From positions 930,001 to 994,000 of the forward strand of contig NZ_JAFIDA010000001.1 in NCBI RefSeq assembly GCF_017834145.1: a stretch of DNA of 64,000 nt, given 5' to 3'. The DNA comes from Leucobacter exalbidus (lineage in GTDB: Bacteria; Actinomycetota; Actinomycetes; Actinomycetales; Microbacteriaceae). The translations under genes and the position numbers were made by a program. Under the pieces are notes generated by a model, which saw nothing but the letters and a program-made list of their open reading frames with translations, had not been told where the DNA came from and searched no databases. How positions within the stretch are numbered: the first letter of the stretch is position 1; each line of letters opens with the position of its first letter. Below, one piece after another: positions 25,618-34,519 of the stretch.

Positions 25618-25623
25618 TAGGCT
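25618..25623 (+). promoter_or_regulatory. -10 element for a leaderless LysR transcript
   Basis: TAGGCT is followed by ATGGCT and then ATG 25630. The second ATG, six bases on, fits the leaderless spacing and the usual MNLEQLR start of LysR proteins. Confidence 0.5.
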
Positions 25624-25629
25624 ATGGCT

Positions 25630-26568
25630 ATGAATCTTGAACAGCTGCGCAGCTTCACCGAGGTCGCACGCCTGGGCCACTTCACGCGGGCCGCAGAGGG
25701 GCTGCACGTGACGCAGCCGTCACTCAGCCGGCAGATCGCCACCCTCGAAACCGAGCTGGGGGTCGAACTCTTTCATCGGGCCCGCGGCAACATCGCGCTC
25801 ACCGCGGCGGGCGAGCGGCTGCTCCCACGCGCCAGGCGCATGCTCACCGACGCCGAGTCGGCGCGCGCCGAAATGGCCGAACTGGCGGGGCTGCGCGCCG
25901 GCCGCGTGCGCATCGGTGCGACGCCCACGCTGTGCACGAGCCTCGTCGCCGAGACTCTTACCGGGTTTCGTGCGCGGTACCCGGGCGTTGAGGTCGAGAT
26001 TTTAGAGCGCGGCTCACGCAGCCTCATTGCGAGCCTGGCTGAGGGCGCGCTCGATCTCGCCCTGATCGTCGATACCGAGGCCCCGGCGGCCGCGTTTGAC
26101 ACGCTTGACCGCACGCCCATGCTCACCGAGCGTCTCGTAGTGGTGGAGCGGGCCGAGGGCGGCGCAATCTCGGCGTCTATGCCCGTCACGCTCGATCAGC
26201 TGGCCGCCACACCGCAGGTGATGTTTCCCGACAGCTATGACCTCCACACCACCATGTCGCGCGCGTTTAAAGCGGCCGGGCTCTCGCCCGTGGTGGCGGT
26301 GCACGGCGCCGAGATGGATGCGTCGCTCAGGTTCGTTGAGCGCGGCCTCGGCGTCGCCGTGGTGCCCGCGATGGTGGCGCTGGATCGCCCGCTACTCAGG
26401 GCACATCCGCTCGCAGACCCTGCGCTGTCGCGCACGGTCAGTTTTGCGCGGCGTGCCGATATGACGCTCACCCACGCGGGGGCGGCGATGCGCGATGCAC
26501 TGCTCGCCACGACCGCGCAGCTCACCGCCGCGGGCGCGGTGACCGCCCGTTTCGTGTCGCGGGCGTAG
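25630..26568 (+). CDS. LysR family transcriptional regulator
   Basis: 312 residues with a typical N-terminal DNA-binding domain (MNLEQLRSFTEVARLGHFTR, then HVTQPSLSRQIATLETELG) and an effector domain (about 90-305). ATG 25630 is chosen over 25624 on promoter spacing. Divergent from the orphan flavoprotein, which it probably regulates through the ATGAA-N5-TTCAT site. It ends 44 bases before the convergent ABC-F gene. Confidence 0.92.
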   Translation: MNLEQLRSFTEVARLGHFTRAAEGLHVTQPSLSRQIATLETELGVELFHRARGNIALTAAGERLLPRARRMLTDAESARAEMAELAGLRAGRVRIGATPTLCTSLVAETLTGFRARYPGVEVEILERGSRSLIASLAEGALDLALIVDTEAPAAAFDTLDRTPMLTERLVVVERAEGGAISASMPVTLDQLAATPQVMFPDSYDLHTTMSRAFKAAGLSPVVAVHGAEMDASLRFVERGLGVAVVPAMVALDRPLLRAHPLADPALSRTVSFARRADMTLTHAGAAMRDALLATTAQLTAAGAVTARFVSRA

Positions 26569-26572
26569 CCCA

Positions 26573-26602
26573 TGGTGCGCGGTCACGCATGACCGCGCAC
26601 CA
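26573..26602. terminator. Bidirectional hairpin between LysR and ABC-F genes
   Basis: Perfect 13-base arms (26573-26585, 26590-26602) with loop CGCA, between convergent stops. No U-tract. Confidence 0.6.
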
Positions 26603-26612
26603 GCTGACGACG

Positions 26613-28442
26613 TTAGCCGAGCAGCTCAGAGAGTTCGAGCCAGCGCGTCTCGAGGTCGTCTGCGGCAGACTCGAGCTCGGTGATCTTCGCCATCTCTGCA
26701 TTCAACAGCGTGTAATCATTCTGATCGAGCGTGGCAAGCCCGTCGCGAGTCTTCGCGGCGTCCTTGCGCATACGCTCCATCTTGCGTTCGATCGACGACA
26801 GCTCTTTCTCGGCGTTGCGACGCTCAGCGCCCGACACCTTCGGAGCGGCAGCCTTAGGCGCCTTCATCGAGATCTGCTGCGGGCCGCCGGCCTGACCTGA
26901 CGACGAGGAGATCTCCATACCGGCTTGCTCGGCCGCACGCAGTTCGAGGTACTGATCGACGCCGCCGGGCAGGTGGCGCAGCTTGCGCGCAAAGATGCCG
27001 TACTGCTGATCGGTGACGCGCTCAAGGAAGTATCGGTCGTGCGAGACCACGAGCAGCGTGCCGGGCCAGGTGTCGAGCAGATCTTCCATCGCCGCGAGCA
27101 TGTCGGTGTCGAGGTCGTTCGTCGGCTCATCGAGGATCAGCACGTTGGGCTGCTCCAGCAAAATCAGCAGCAGCTGCAAGCGCCGCTTCTGCCCGCCCGA
27201 GAGATCCTTCACGGGGGTCGACAGCTGCGCGCTCGTGAACCCCATCCGCTCGAGCAGCTGCCCGGGCGTGAGATCCTGTGCCTTTGATCCGGATCCCACC
27301 GTGAAGCTCGTGCGCAGTCGCCCAATGACGGTGCGCACCGGCTCCTTCAGGTGCGCCTCGAGCTCGTTGAGCTGCTGAGTGAGCGTGGCGACCTTAACGG
27401 TTTTGCCGCGCTTCACCGTGCCCGTGGTGGGCTCGAGTGAGCCGGTGATCAGCGACAGCAGCGTGGACTTGCCCGCGCCGTTGACGCCCAGGATGCCCGT
27501 GCGCTCACCGGGAGCGAGACGCCACTCAACGTCTTCGATAATCGTGCGATCGCCGTACGCGACGCCCGCACCGATGAGGTTGACGACCTCCTTGCCGAGG
27601 CGGGTGACCGCCATCGACTGCAGCGACACCTTGTCGCGAATCTCGGGAACGTCTGCGATGAGCTCGTTCGCCGCGTCGATGCGAAACTTGGGCTTGGCCG
27701 TGCGCGCGGGGGCACCGCGGCGCAACCAGGCGAGTTCCTTCTTGGCCAGATTCTGGCGCTTCTGCTCGATCGTGGCGTTCTGGCGGTCGCGCTCGACGCG
27801 CTGCAGAATGTAGGCCGCGTAGCCACCTTCGAAGGGCTCGACGATGCGGTCGTGCACCTCCCAGGTGGTCGTGCAGACCTCGTCGAGGAACCAACGGTCG
27901 TGGGTCACGACGAGCAGCGCGCCCTGGTCGCGGGGCCAGCGACGCTTCAGGTGCTCGGCGAGCCAAGCAATGCCCTCAACGTCAAGGTGGTTCGTGGGCT
28001 CATCGAGGAACACCATGTCGTGGTCGCCGACCAGCACGCGGGCGAGGGCCACGCGGCGGCGCTGACCACCCGAGAGGCCCGAAACTTCGGCCTCCCAGTC
28101 GAGATCTGAGACGAGGCCCTCGATAACGTCGCGAATCTTGGGGTCACCCGCCCACTCGTACTCGGGGATATCGCCCACGATGGCGTGACCCACGGTCTCA
28201 CCATCGTCAAATACGTCGGCCTGGTCGAGCACGCCGATGGTGGTGCCACCGCGCATCGTCACTTTGCCGCCGTCGGGGCTTCGCCGCCCAGCGAGCATCA
28301 TGAGCAAGCTGGACTTGCCGTCGCCATTGCGGCCCACGATGCCGATGCGATCGCCCTCAGCAACGCCAAGCGTCACAGAGTCGAACACGGTCTTCGTAGG
28401 TACTTCGAGGTGAAGGGCTTCAGCCCCCAAAAGATGCGCCAT
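26613..28442 (-). CDS. ABC-F family ATPase (Uup-like)
   Basis: A 609-residue soluble protein with two ABC domains and no membrane helices, expected to act on the ribosome. First domain: Walker A VGRNGDGKSSLLMM (about 37-50), signature LSGGQRRRVALARVL, Walker B MVFLDEPTNHLDVE. The linker holds many basic and Gln residues (about 215-280). Second domain: LGVNGAGKSTLLSLI, LSGGQKRRLQLLLIL, VLILDEPTNDLDTDM. The C-terminus (about 540-605) is a charged coiled coil, as in Uup. Whether it gives antibiotic tolerance or serves general translation cannot be told from sequence. Monocistronic. The 223 bases upstream, shared with the lipase gene, hold only a small GGGTGC hairpin. Confidence 0.92.
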   Translation of the reverse strand: MAHLLGAEALHLEVPTKTVFDSVTLGVAEGDRIGIVGRNGDGKSSLLMMLAGRRSPDGGKVTMRGGTTIGVLDQADVFDDGETVGHAIVGDIPEYEWAGDPKIRDVIEGLVSDLDWEAEVSGLSGGQRRRVALARVLVGDHDMVFLDEPTNHLDVEGIAWLAEHLKRRWPRDQGALLVVTHDRWFLDEVCTTTWEVHDRIVEPFEGGYAAYILQRVERDRQNATIEQKRQNLAKKELAWLRRGAPARTAKPKFRIDAANELIADVPEIRDKVSLQSMAVTRLGKEVVNLIGAGVAYGDRTIIEDVEWRLAPGERTGILGVNGAGKSTLLSLITGSLEPTTGTVKRGKTVKVATLTQQLNELEAHLKEPVRTVIGRLRTSFTVGSGSKAQDLTPGQLLERMGFTSAQLSTPVKDLSGGQKRRLQLLLILLEQPNVLILDEPTNDLDTDMLAAMEDLLDTWPGTLLVVSHDRYFLERVTDQQYGIFARKLRHLPGGVDQYLELRAAEQAGMEISSSSGQAGGPQQISMKAPKAAAPKVSGAERRNAEKELSSIERKMERMRKDAAKTRDGLATLDQNDYTLLNAEMAKITELESAADDLETRWLELSELLG

Positions 28443-28665
28443 AAGACCTCTAGCGTAGTTGACTCAGATCACAACCAGCTCCACTCGCCGCATCGCACGG
28501 CGGATTGGGTGCTGCAGGCACCCTGCGAGGGGGTGCCCGCAGGCGTGTGACGTGGCTCCCCGCACCCCGCATCGCTAGTCTGGAGTGAGCGCTGCAGGGG
28601 CAGCCTGGCCCGAATCGTTACGGCTCGCGTCTACCGATTCGCGTCCACCTATCAGGGGGTCCCAC

Positions 28666-30576
28666 TTGACTGAGCCAGCAGCACCGCAGCACACGCCATC
28701 ACCGCAGAACGAGCCGCAGAACGAGCCGCAGAACGAGCCGCAGAGTTCGCCGCAGACCGGTGGGCCGCAGCGTTCACCGCGTGCGACGCTGAAACAGCGT
28801 GCCCTGCACACCGCGCTGCGCTTTGCGCTGCCGGCTCGCCTGGTGCTCGTGGCCGCCGCATTGGCTGTTGGCGCGCTACTGATTCTCGCCCCGCTTTCGG
28901 TGCACCGCATCGCAATCGTCACCGGTGCCGGCCTCGTCATCGCGGGGGCGGTGAGCCTCATCCGCGCCGATGCCAGCGCCCGCCTCGCACGCTGGGCCGC
29001 CGGGCTGATCATTGTGCTCGGCGTGGTGATGGCGCTGTGGCCGGTGGCGGGCGCCCCGTGGCTCGCGATTTTGGTGGGGACGGCGCTCGTGGTGCACGGC
29101 GCGGTCTCGGCAGTTGAGGCAATACGCGGTCGCCGCGGCACACAGGTAGACGCGCGCTTGGCCGGCGTGCTGAGCGCGGTCGCGACCCTGCTCATTGGTG
29201 CGATCGCGTTTGCGTGGCCCGTGCTCACCCTCAGCCTGTTTCGGTATGGCGTGGGCGCTTGGTTCGTGTTTCTCGGGCTGCAGCTGTTGCTCGCCGTGGT
29301 GCTGCGGCGAGCGCCACATGCGCAGGGACCAGCCGGTGCGGCGGGCACCCCCGGCCGGGTGGCGCGCTGGTCACGCACGATCGCTGCGGCGCTCGCGCTG
29401 TTGCTCGCGGCCGGGGCCACCTACGGCAGCGGCCTACTACTGGGTGGTTCGGCGTTACCCGAGCCCGGTGAGTTCTACACCGCCCCGGCCGACGTACCCA
29501 AGACGCCCGGGCAGCTGATTCGCGTGGAGCCGCTCACGATGGGGGTGCCCAAGGGCGCGCAGGCGTGGAAGATGCTGTACACGACGACGAACCCCGATGG
29601 TTCTGCCGCGGTCTCGAGCGGCACGGTAATGGCGCCCGCGCAACCTGGCGCAGCGCCCCTCCCGTTGATCTCGGTCGCCCACGGCACCACCGGGGTCGCT
29701 GCGAAGTGCGCCCCGTCGCTCAGTGCTACACCGTTCATTGACGGCGCGGGGACGGCACTGACCGAAATGGTGACCCAGCACGGGTATGCCGCCGTCACAT
29801 CCGACTACATCGGGCTCGGCACGAGCGGCACCCACCCCTACTTGGTGGGCGATGCCGAAGCCCGCAACGTGCTTGATGCGTCACTGGCGGCCCAGCAGAT
29901 CGAGGGGCTCTCGCTGTCGACCGAGACGGTCGCGTGGGGCCATTCCCAGGGCGGCCAGGGCGCGCTGTGGGTCGGGCAGATTGCCGAGGACTATGCCCCC
30001 GAGCTCACACTGCTGGGGGTGGCTGCGTTTGCGCCCGCGGCCGATCTGTATGGCCTCGCCGATGCCGACAAGAACGAGGCAGCGGGCAAAACCGTGTCTG
30101 CCTACATTGCCGCCACGTGGGATCATCTGTTCCCCGAGCTTGAGCTCAGCAAGCATCTCACCCCGGGTTCGGCCAGGGGCGTCGCAAAGATTCAGAATCT
30201 CTGCTTCAACGGCAACGACGTCATCGCCGCCATTCTGCACGGCACCCAGGTACCCAACCAGGTATTCCCCGACCGTCTGCTCGCGGGAGTCTTCGGCGAC
30301 AAGCTGAAACAGCAGACCCCCGTTGGCCCGTTCGCTACCCCCGTGCTGGTCGCGCAGGGTCTCGCTGATCCGCTCGTGAAGCCGCCGATGCAGCGGGACT
30401 GGGTGGCCGCGCGCTGCGCATCAGGCGATCAGCTCGATTACCGCACCTACCCGGGTCTCGACCACAACTCGCTCGTCGCGGCTGATTCTCCGCTCACCCC
30501 GCAGCTGGTGGAGTGGACGCTTGATCGGTTTGCCGGCCAGACACCCACCCCTAACTGCGCCGACCTGCCCGAGTAA
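28666..30576 (+). CDS. Membrane-anchored lipase: HdeD-like (DUF308) membrane domain fused to a secretory-lipase-type alpha/beta hydrolase
   Basis: About 636 residues. The N-terminal tail holds a Pro-Gln-Asn-Glu repeat. Residues about 50-230 form six or so hydrophobic segments in paired fashion resembling HdeD/DUF308 proteins (for example LVLVAAALAVGALLILAPLS, and IIVLGVVMALWPVAG). Another helix (IAAALALLLAAGATYGSGLL) then leads to an extracytoplasmic hydrolase domain. This has the nucleophile elbow WGHSQGGQGA, a likely acid in QGLADPLVKPP and the His in YPGLDHNSLV, as in LIP-type secretory lipases. The start is probably TTG 28666 after AGGGGG; an upstream ATG at 28585 is possible. Substrate unknown. 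Confidence 0.8.
   Translation: MTEPAAPQHTPSPQNEPQNEPQNEPQSSPQTGGPQRSPRATLKQRALHTALRFALPARLVLVAAALAVGALLILAPLSVHRIAIVTGAGLVIAGAVSLIRADASARLARWAAGLIIVLGVVMALWPVAGAPWLAILVGTALVVHGAVSAVEAIRGRRGTQVDARLAGVLSAVATLLIGAIAFAWPVLTLSLFRYGVGAWFVFLGLQLLLAVVLRRAPHAQGPAGAAGTPGRVARWSRTIAAALALLLAAGATYGSGLLLGGSALPEPGEFYTAPADVPKTPGQLIRVEPLTMGVPKGAQAWKMLYTTTNPDGSAAVSSGTVMAPAQPGAAPLPLISVAHGTTGVAAKCAPSLSATPFIDGAGTALTEMVTQHGYAAVTSDYIGLGTSGTHPYLVGDAEARNVLDASLAAQQIEGLSLSTETVAWGHSQGGQGALWVGQIAEDYAPELTLLGVAAFAPAADLYGLADADKNEAAGKTVSAYIAATWDHLFPELELSKHLTPGSARGVAKIQNLCFNGNDVIAAILHGTQVPNQVFPDRLLAGVFGDKLKQQTPVGPFATPVLVAQGLADPLVKPPMQRDWVAARCASGDQLDYRTYPGLDHNSLVAADSPLTPQLVEWTLDRFAGQTPTPNCADLPE
28705..28752 (+). repeat. 12-base tandem repeat encoding PQNE units
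   Basis: CAGAACGAGCCG three times (28705-28716, 28717-28728, 28729-28740) followed by the diverged copy CAGAGTTCGCCG (28741-28752). It lies in frame in the N-terminal tail of the lipase and could vary in copy number by slippage. Confidence 0.9.
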
Positions 30577-30665
30577 CCGCTGCGGTGCCTGGGTGCGTGG
30601 CGCCAGTGTGTGCCCGCAACGCAGATAAGTGACGGGTGCATCGTAGGGTGTGCCAGAGTGGACGT

Positions 30666-32438
30666 ATGACGGAGAACGAACGCCCCCAGGCAGACTCCCA
30701 CCCCAAGCACGCCCCCGGGCACACCAACCGACGCAGCTTTCTCAAATCTGGCGGCCTCATCGCGGCTGGAGTCGCCGTGGCAGCGGCCGGCGCGACGGGC
30801 GTGGCCGTCGGCCGCTACTCGGGGGCCATTGGCTCCACGTATATTCCCGAAGAGTTTGCGATCCCCACGCCGCGCAAGAACCCCGGCTTCGATCACCTCG
30901 TCGTGGTGATGGGTGAGAACCGGTCGTTCGACAACATGCTCGGGTATCTCTATACCCCCGATGCGCCGCCACCGCGGGGCAAATTTGAGGGGCTCGCCTT
31001 CGGCAACTATTCCAATGCGGCAAGCGATGGCACGCTCGTCAAAGCGCACACCTATCGCGGTGCCACCGATAGCATCATGGGCAAACCCAACCCCGACCCT
31101 GGTGAGGAATACCCGCACGTCAACGCCCAGCTGTTTGGGTACGTTGATGCCGAAAATCACGCCAAAGACGTGGGCGAGATGGTCGCCCCCTTCAACCTGC
31201 CTGACCCGTTACCCAAGGCCACGATGAGTGGCTTCGTACTCGACTACGAGGGCGAGTTCACCCATTTGAAGGGGCACGCCCCCAAGCCCGCCAAACGCGA
31301 CCAGATCATGGGCTCATTTGCGCCCGAGATGCTGCCCGTGGTCTCGATGCTGGCGCGCGAGTTTGGCGTCTTCGACCGCTGGTTCTGTGCCGTGCCCAGC
31401 CAGACCTTTTGCAACCGCAGCTTCTTTCACGCCAACACCTCCCACGGCTTTGTGATCAACAAGCACAATGGCAGCTACGCCAAATGGCTGAAGGCGGCCC
31501 CCGCCCCCACGGTCTTTAACCGGCTCGAGGAGGCCGGCCGCAGCTGGCGCATTTACTTCGACAAGCTGCAGCTGATCTCGTTCACCGGCGTGATCCACGC
31601 CCCCGTGCTCGAACAGTATTGGGGCACCGATCATTTCGCGACGATGGAGCAGTTCCACGAAGACACGAAGAACGGCACCCTGCCCGATTACGCCTTTATC
31701 GAGCCGCGCATGATTTACAACCACAACGACTTTCACCCGCCCGTTGGCCTGGCACGCGAAAGCGACCTGGGCACCGATGACGAGGTGTGGAGCGGCGGGG
31801 TCTCTGATGCGCGCGCGGGCGATGCGCTGATCCACGAGCTCTACACCGCGGTGCGCGGCGGCATGGCAAAATCGGGATCAAACTATCTCAACACCGCGCT
31901 GCTCATCACCTTCGACGAGCACGGCGGCACCTATGACCACGTCGCCCCACCCAAGGCGACCCCGCCCGATGACAGCGGCCCCGGCGAGATGGGTTTTGCA
32001 TTCGATCGGCTCGGCTGCCGTGTCCCCGCTATTTTGGTGTCGGCGCACGTTGAGCGCGGCAGCGTGTTTCAGCACGAAATGCATCACGGATCGCTCGCAG
32101 CGACGCTCTCAGAGCGGTTTGGGCTGCGCCCGCTGACCCGCCGCGATGACACCGCGACGTCGCTTGACAGCGCGTTTAATCGCAAGGTGCCCCGTCACGT
32201 CGCCGATTGGCCGCAGACCTCGCCCTCGTTTGTACCGCCCAACCCCGAGGCGAGCGAGCACCCGGCAAAGTCGCACCCCAATCGTCCGCTCAGCCCGCCC
32301 GCGAAGGGGCTCATCGGGCTCATCGTTGAGAAGTACGGCACCGCCGACGAAAAGGCGCACCCACCCGAGACGTTTAAGGCCGCCTATGACATGCTCGTGA
32401 AATACGGCACGGGCCTGTTTGGAGTGCCGGCGACCTAA
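30666..32438 (+). CDS. Tat-exported phosphoesterase (phospholipase C / acid phosphatase AcpA superfamily)
   Basis: About 590 residues. The N-terminus carries a twin-arginine signal (NRRSFLKSGGLIAAGVAVAA, about 20-39), so the folded protein is exported by Tat. The mature part has the family start HLVVVMGENRSFDNMLGYL (metal and nucleophile region), AVPSQTFCNRSFFHANTSHG in the middle, and TFDEHGGTYDHVAPP near residue 420. Members hydrolyse phosphodiesters or phosphomonoesters of lipids or nucleotides. ATG 30666 gives the correct signal peptide; an upstream start at 30636 does not. It follows the lipase gene by 89 bases, and together they suggest extracellular lipid or phosphate scavenging. Confidence 0.88.
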   Translation: MTENERPQADSHPKHAPGHTNRRSFLKSGGLIAAGVAVAAAGATGVAVGRYSGAIGSTYIPEEFAIPTPRKNPGFDHLVVVMGENRSFDNMLGYLYTPDAPPPRGKFEGLAFGNYSNAASDGTLVKAHTYRGATDSIMGKPNPDPGEEYPHVNAQLFGYVDAENHAKDVGEMVAPFNLPDPLPKATMSGFVLDYEGEFTHLKGHAPKPAKRDQIMGSFAPEMLPVVSMLAREFGVFDRWFCAVPSQTFCNRSFFHANTSHGFVINKHNGSYAKWLKAAPAPTVFNRLEEAGRSWRIYFDKLQLISFTGVIHAPVLEQYWGTDHFATMEQFHEDTKNGTLPDYAFIEPRMIYNHNDFHPPVGLARESDLGTDDEVWSGGVSDARAGDALIHELYTAVRGGMAKSGSNYLNTALLITFDEHGGTYDHVAPPKATPPDDSGPGEMGFAFDRLGCRVPAILVSAHVERGSVFQHEMHHGSLAATLSERFGLRPLTRRDDTATSLDSAFNRKVPRHVADWPQTSPSFVPPNPEASEHPAKSHPNRPLSPPAKGLIGLIVEKYGTADEKAHPPETFKAAYDMLVKYGTGLFGVPAT

Positions 32439-32483
32439 ATGAATGGCCTTGCCGCGACGAAACGTCGCGGCAAGGCCATTCAT
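32439..32483. terminator. Long hairpin after the phosphoesterase gene
   Basis: Perfect 21-base arms (32439-32459, 32463-32483) with an AAA loop beginning directly after the stop codon, between convergent genes. Only weak T content follows. Confidence 0.75.
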
Positions 32484-32524
32484 CGTTCAGCCAGTGTCAG
32501 CGTGCTGACCTCTGGTGCCCGCAG

Positions 32525-32746
32525 TTACACGCGGCAGCAGCCGCCACCGCAGCAACCGCCCGCGGCGTCGCTGTCGTCAGCGGTGCCGCCAAGCAGGTTC
32601 ATGATCTCCCGCGTCTCTGCGTCGGCGAACCCCGCAGCGCCGGCGATGCTGGCTTCAGCGTTGAACGTATCAGCAGCGATCGGTTCAGCGGCGGGTGCTT
32701 CGGCGGGCGCGGTATCGGCCGGGGCCGCAGTCTTCTGGTCAGTCAT
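32525..32746 (-). CDS. Small protein with a C-terminal CC-GGG-CC motif
   Basis: 73 residues, not recognised. The first 45 residues are Ala, Pro and Glu rich and probably disordered; a short amphipathic stretch follows (GFADAETREIMNLLGG, about 39-54), then DDSDAAGGCCGGGCCRV as the C-terminus. All four cysteines lie in the last nine residues, spaced CC-x3-CC. A strong AAAGGAG eight bases before the ATG supports translation. It follows the FrnE/DsbA gene by 49 bases, so the two are probably co-transcribed. A metal- or arsenical-binding peptide, a thiol substrate of FrnE, or a ribosomally made modified-peptide precursor are possible; none is shown. Confidence 0.75.
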   Translation of the reverse strand: MTDQKTAAPADTAPAEAPAAEPIAADTFNAEASIAGAAGFADAETREIMNLLGGTADDSDAAGGCCGGGCCRV

Positions 32747-32795
32747 GGTGTTCTCCTTTGATGAGTTCTCTGCGGTGTGTGGCCTGGGCGGCCAG

Positions 32796-33473
32796 TTAGC
32801 TGGCGGCGCTGGCTTCAGCTTCCAGTTCGAGCACCTGCGCGAACGCCCCCTGGAACGCGTCTGCGGTCTGCGCACCCGAGATGCCGTACTTGCTTTCGAG
32901 CAAGAAGAACGGCACTCCCGTCACACCCAGCATCTGTGCCCGGGTGATATCGGCGTCGACCTTTGCGCCGTAGGCGTCGTCGTTCAGCGCGGCGCGTACC
33001 TGGTCGGCGTCGAGGCCGGCTTCAGCACCGATGCGTGCGAGTGTGTCGGCGTCAGACATGTCTTGTCCCTCGCCGAAGTAGGCCTTGAACAAGCGCTCCT
33101 GCACGGCCGCCTGCACGCCCTGCTCGCGGGCCAGGTGCAGCATGCGGTGCGCACGACGCGTGTTCGCGTGCTTCACCTGGGTGAAGTCGAACTCAAGGCC
33201 CTCGCTGGCGGCGAGCTCGGTCATCTGACCGAGCATCTGCTCCACCTGGTCGGCGGGCATGCCCTTGTGCTGCACCAAAAATTCAACTTCGCTGCCCTGA
33301 AAATCGAGCGGGGTGTCGGGGGCCAGCTCAAAGCTGTGGCTCGACACCTCAAAGGAGACCTCTGGATGGTCGGCGCGGAAGGCGGCGACACCAGCGTCGA
33401 AGCGGTGCTTGCCGATGAAGCACCACGGGCAGGCAATGTCAGACCAGATCTCTACACGTATCGTTTTCGTCAC
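32796..33473 (-). CDS. FrnE-like DsbA family thiol oxidoreductase
   Basis: 225 residues, cytoplasmic (no signal peptide). A thioredoxin fold with the active site WSDIACPWCFIGKHRFDAG (CPWC at about 15-18), the inserted helical domain (about 60-165), and the cis-Pro loop GVTGVPFFLLESKYGISGAQ typical of FrnE/DsbA-like isomerases. The family takes part in disulfide exchange and oxidative stress tolerance or in polyketide enzyme maturation. The start is GTG 33473. A Cys-tetrad small protein follows in the same direction, suggesting a functional thiol pair. Confidence 0.9.
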   Translation of the reverse strand: MTKTIRVEIWSDIACPWCFIGKHRFDAGVAAFRADHPEVSFEVSSHSFELAPDTPLDFQGSEVEFLVQHKGMPADQVEQMLGQMTELAASEGLEFDFTQVKHANTRRAHRMLHLAREQGVQAAVQERLFKAYFGEGQDMSDADTLARIGAEAGLDADQVRAALNDDAYGAKVDADITRAQMLGVTGVPFFLLESKYGISGAQTADAFQGAFAQVLELEAEASAAS

Positions 33474-33527
33474 ACTCGGTGCAGCGCGTGAGGGAACCCG
33501 TTTATTCCCACGAACTGCGTCACAAAT

Positions 33528-34460
33528 TTAACCCTCGATAATGCGGGCGCCCACCACGGGGCCCGTCACCGTCAAGGCACGCACTCCCGAGCGGGTGAGC
33601 ACGCCACGCAGCTCAGACGCCGCCTGGGCGTCTTGCACGAGGAAGGCCACCGTGGGGCCTGATCCGGAGACGATGCCAGCGAGCGCGCCGCGCGACTCCC
33701 CCAGCTCAAGCAGCGTCATCAGATCGGGCGCGAGATTCAGCGCCGCCGTCTGCAGATCGTTGTGCATGGCGTCGGCGAGCGAGTCGGCGTCGCCGACGCG
33801 CACCGCCTGCAGCACCGCCGTGTCGACCTTCACGAGATCGGGCTGCGTGCCCAGGTGCGTGGCGTGGCGATCACGGTGCGCGTCGAGGGCCTCGTACACG
33901 ACCGGGGTGCTCAGACCGGCGTCAGACAGCGCAAGCACCCAATGGAAGGTGCCCTTCGCCAGCGCCGGGCTAAGCTCGTCGCCGCGGCCGGTGCCCACCG
34001 CGGTGCCCCCCTCGAGCGCGAACGGCACGTCAGCGCCCAGCATCGCCGCCAGCGGCAGCAGGCCAGAGCGGCCGAGCCCCGTGCCCCACAGCTCATCGCA
34101 GGCCACGAGCGTCGCGGCGGCATCAGCCGATCCGCCGCCCATGCCGCCGGCGATCGGCACCCGCTTCAAAATCGTGAGGGCCACCCCACCCGCGTAGCCG
34201 GTGTGCTCAGCGAGCAACCGTGCCGCGCGCACCGCAAGGTTTGACCCGTCGGTGGCCAGGTCGGTCGTATCGATCGGGCCCGTGAAGCGCACGGTGAATT
34301 CATCGCTGTGCTCGGCCGTAACCTCTTCGCACAGCGATACCGCCTGGTAGAGCGAGGCGACGTCATGGTACCCGTCAGCCTGCAGTGCTCCCACACGGAA
34401 ATACACGTTGATCTTTCCCGGCGCCTTTACCGTGACAGATCTTCCTCGAGCGTCTCGCAT
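33528..34460 (-). CDS. ispE: 4-diphosphocytidyl-2-C-methyl-D-erythritol kinase
   Basis: Phosphorylates CDP-methylerythritol in the MEP route to isoprenoids. The 310-residue GHMP kinase has [16 protein letters not shown] (residues 9-24) with the substrate Lys, the ATP loop [18 protein letters not shown] (about 105-122), [20 protein letters not shown], and [11 protein letters not shown] near the C-terminus. It is the last gene of metG-tatD-rsmA-ispE, an order conserved in actinobacteria. A hairpin in the 59-base gap after rsmA may lower its readthrough. Confidence 0.96.
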   Translation of the reverse strand: MRDARGRSVTVKAPGKINVYFRVGALQADGYHDVASLYQAVSLCEEVTAEHSDEFTVRFTGPIDTTDLATDGSNLAVRAARLLAEHTGYAGGVALTILKRVPIAGGMGGGSADAAATLVACDELWGTGLGRSGLLPLAAMLGADVPFALEGGTAVGTGRGDELSPALAKGTFHWVLALSDAGLSTPVVYEALDAHRDRHATHLGTQPDLVKVDTAVLQAVRVGDADSLADAMHNDLQTAALNLAPDLMTLLELGESRGALAGIVSGSGPTVAFLVQDAQAASELRGVLTRSGVRALTVTGPVVGARIIEG

Positions 34461-34479
34461 ACGTCAACGCTAGCGCACT

Positions 34480-34507
34480 CTGGGCGGGTGTGATGACACC
34501 CGCCCAG
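34480..34507 (-). terminator. Hairpin between rsmA and ispE
   Basis: Perfect 12-base arms (34480-34491, 34496-34507) with a four-base loop. No U-tract follows; it may be a partial terminator or an RNA-stability element inside the operon. Confidence 0.45.
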
Positions 34508-34519
34508 CGCGCGAACCAG

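Noticed and set aside
28507-28523. GGGTGC-tgcag-GCACCC as a terminator or operator
   Set aside because: Only six-base arms in GC-rich sequence, between divergent gene starts where a terminator is not expected.
32439-33491. Open frame of 350 codons on the plus strand
   Set aside because: It lies opposite the Cys-tetrad gene and frnE, begins inside the terminator hairpin and has no family-like sequence; an antisense shadow of high-GC codons.
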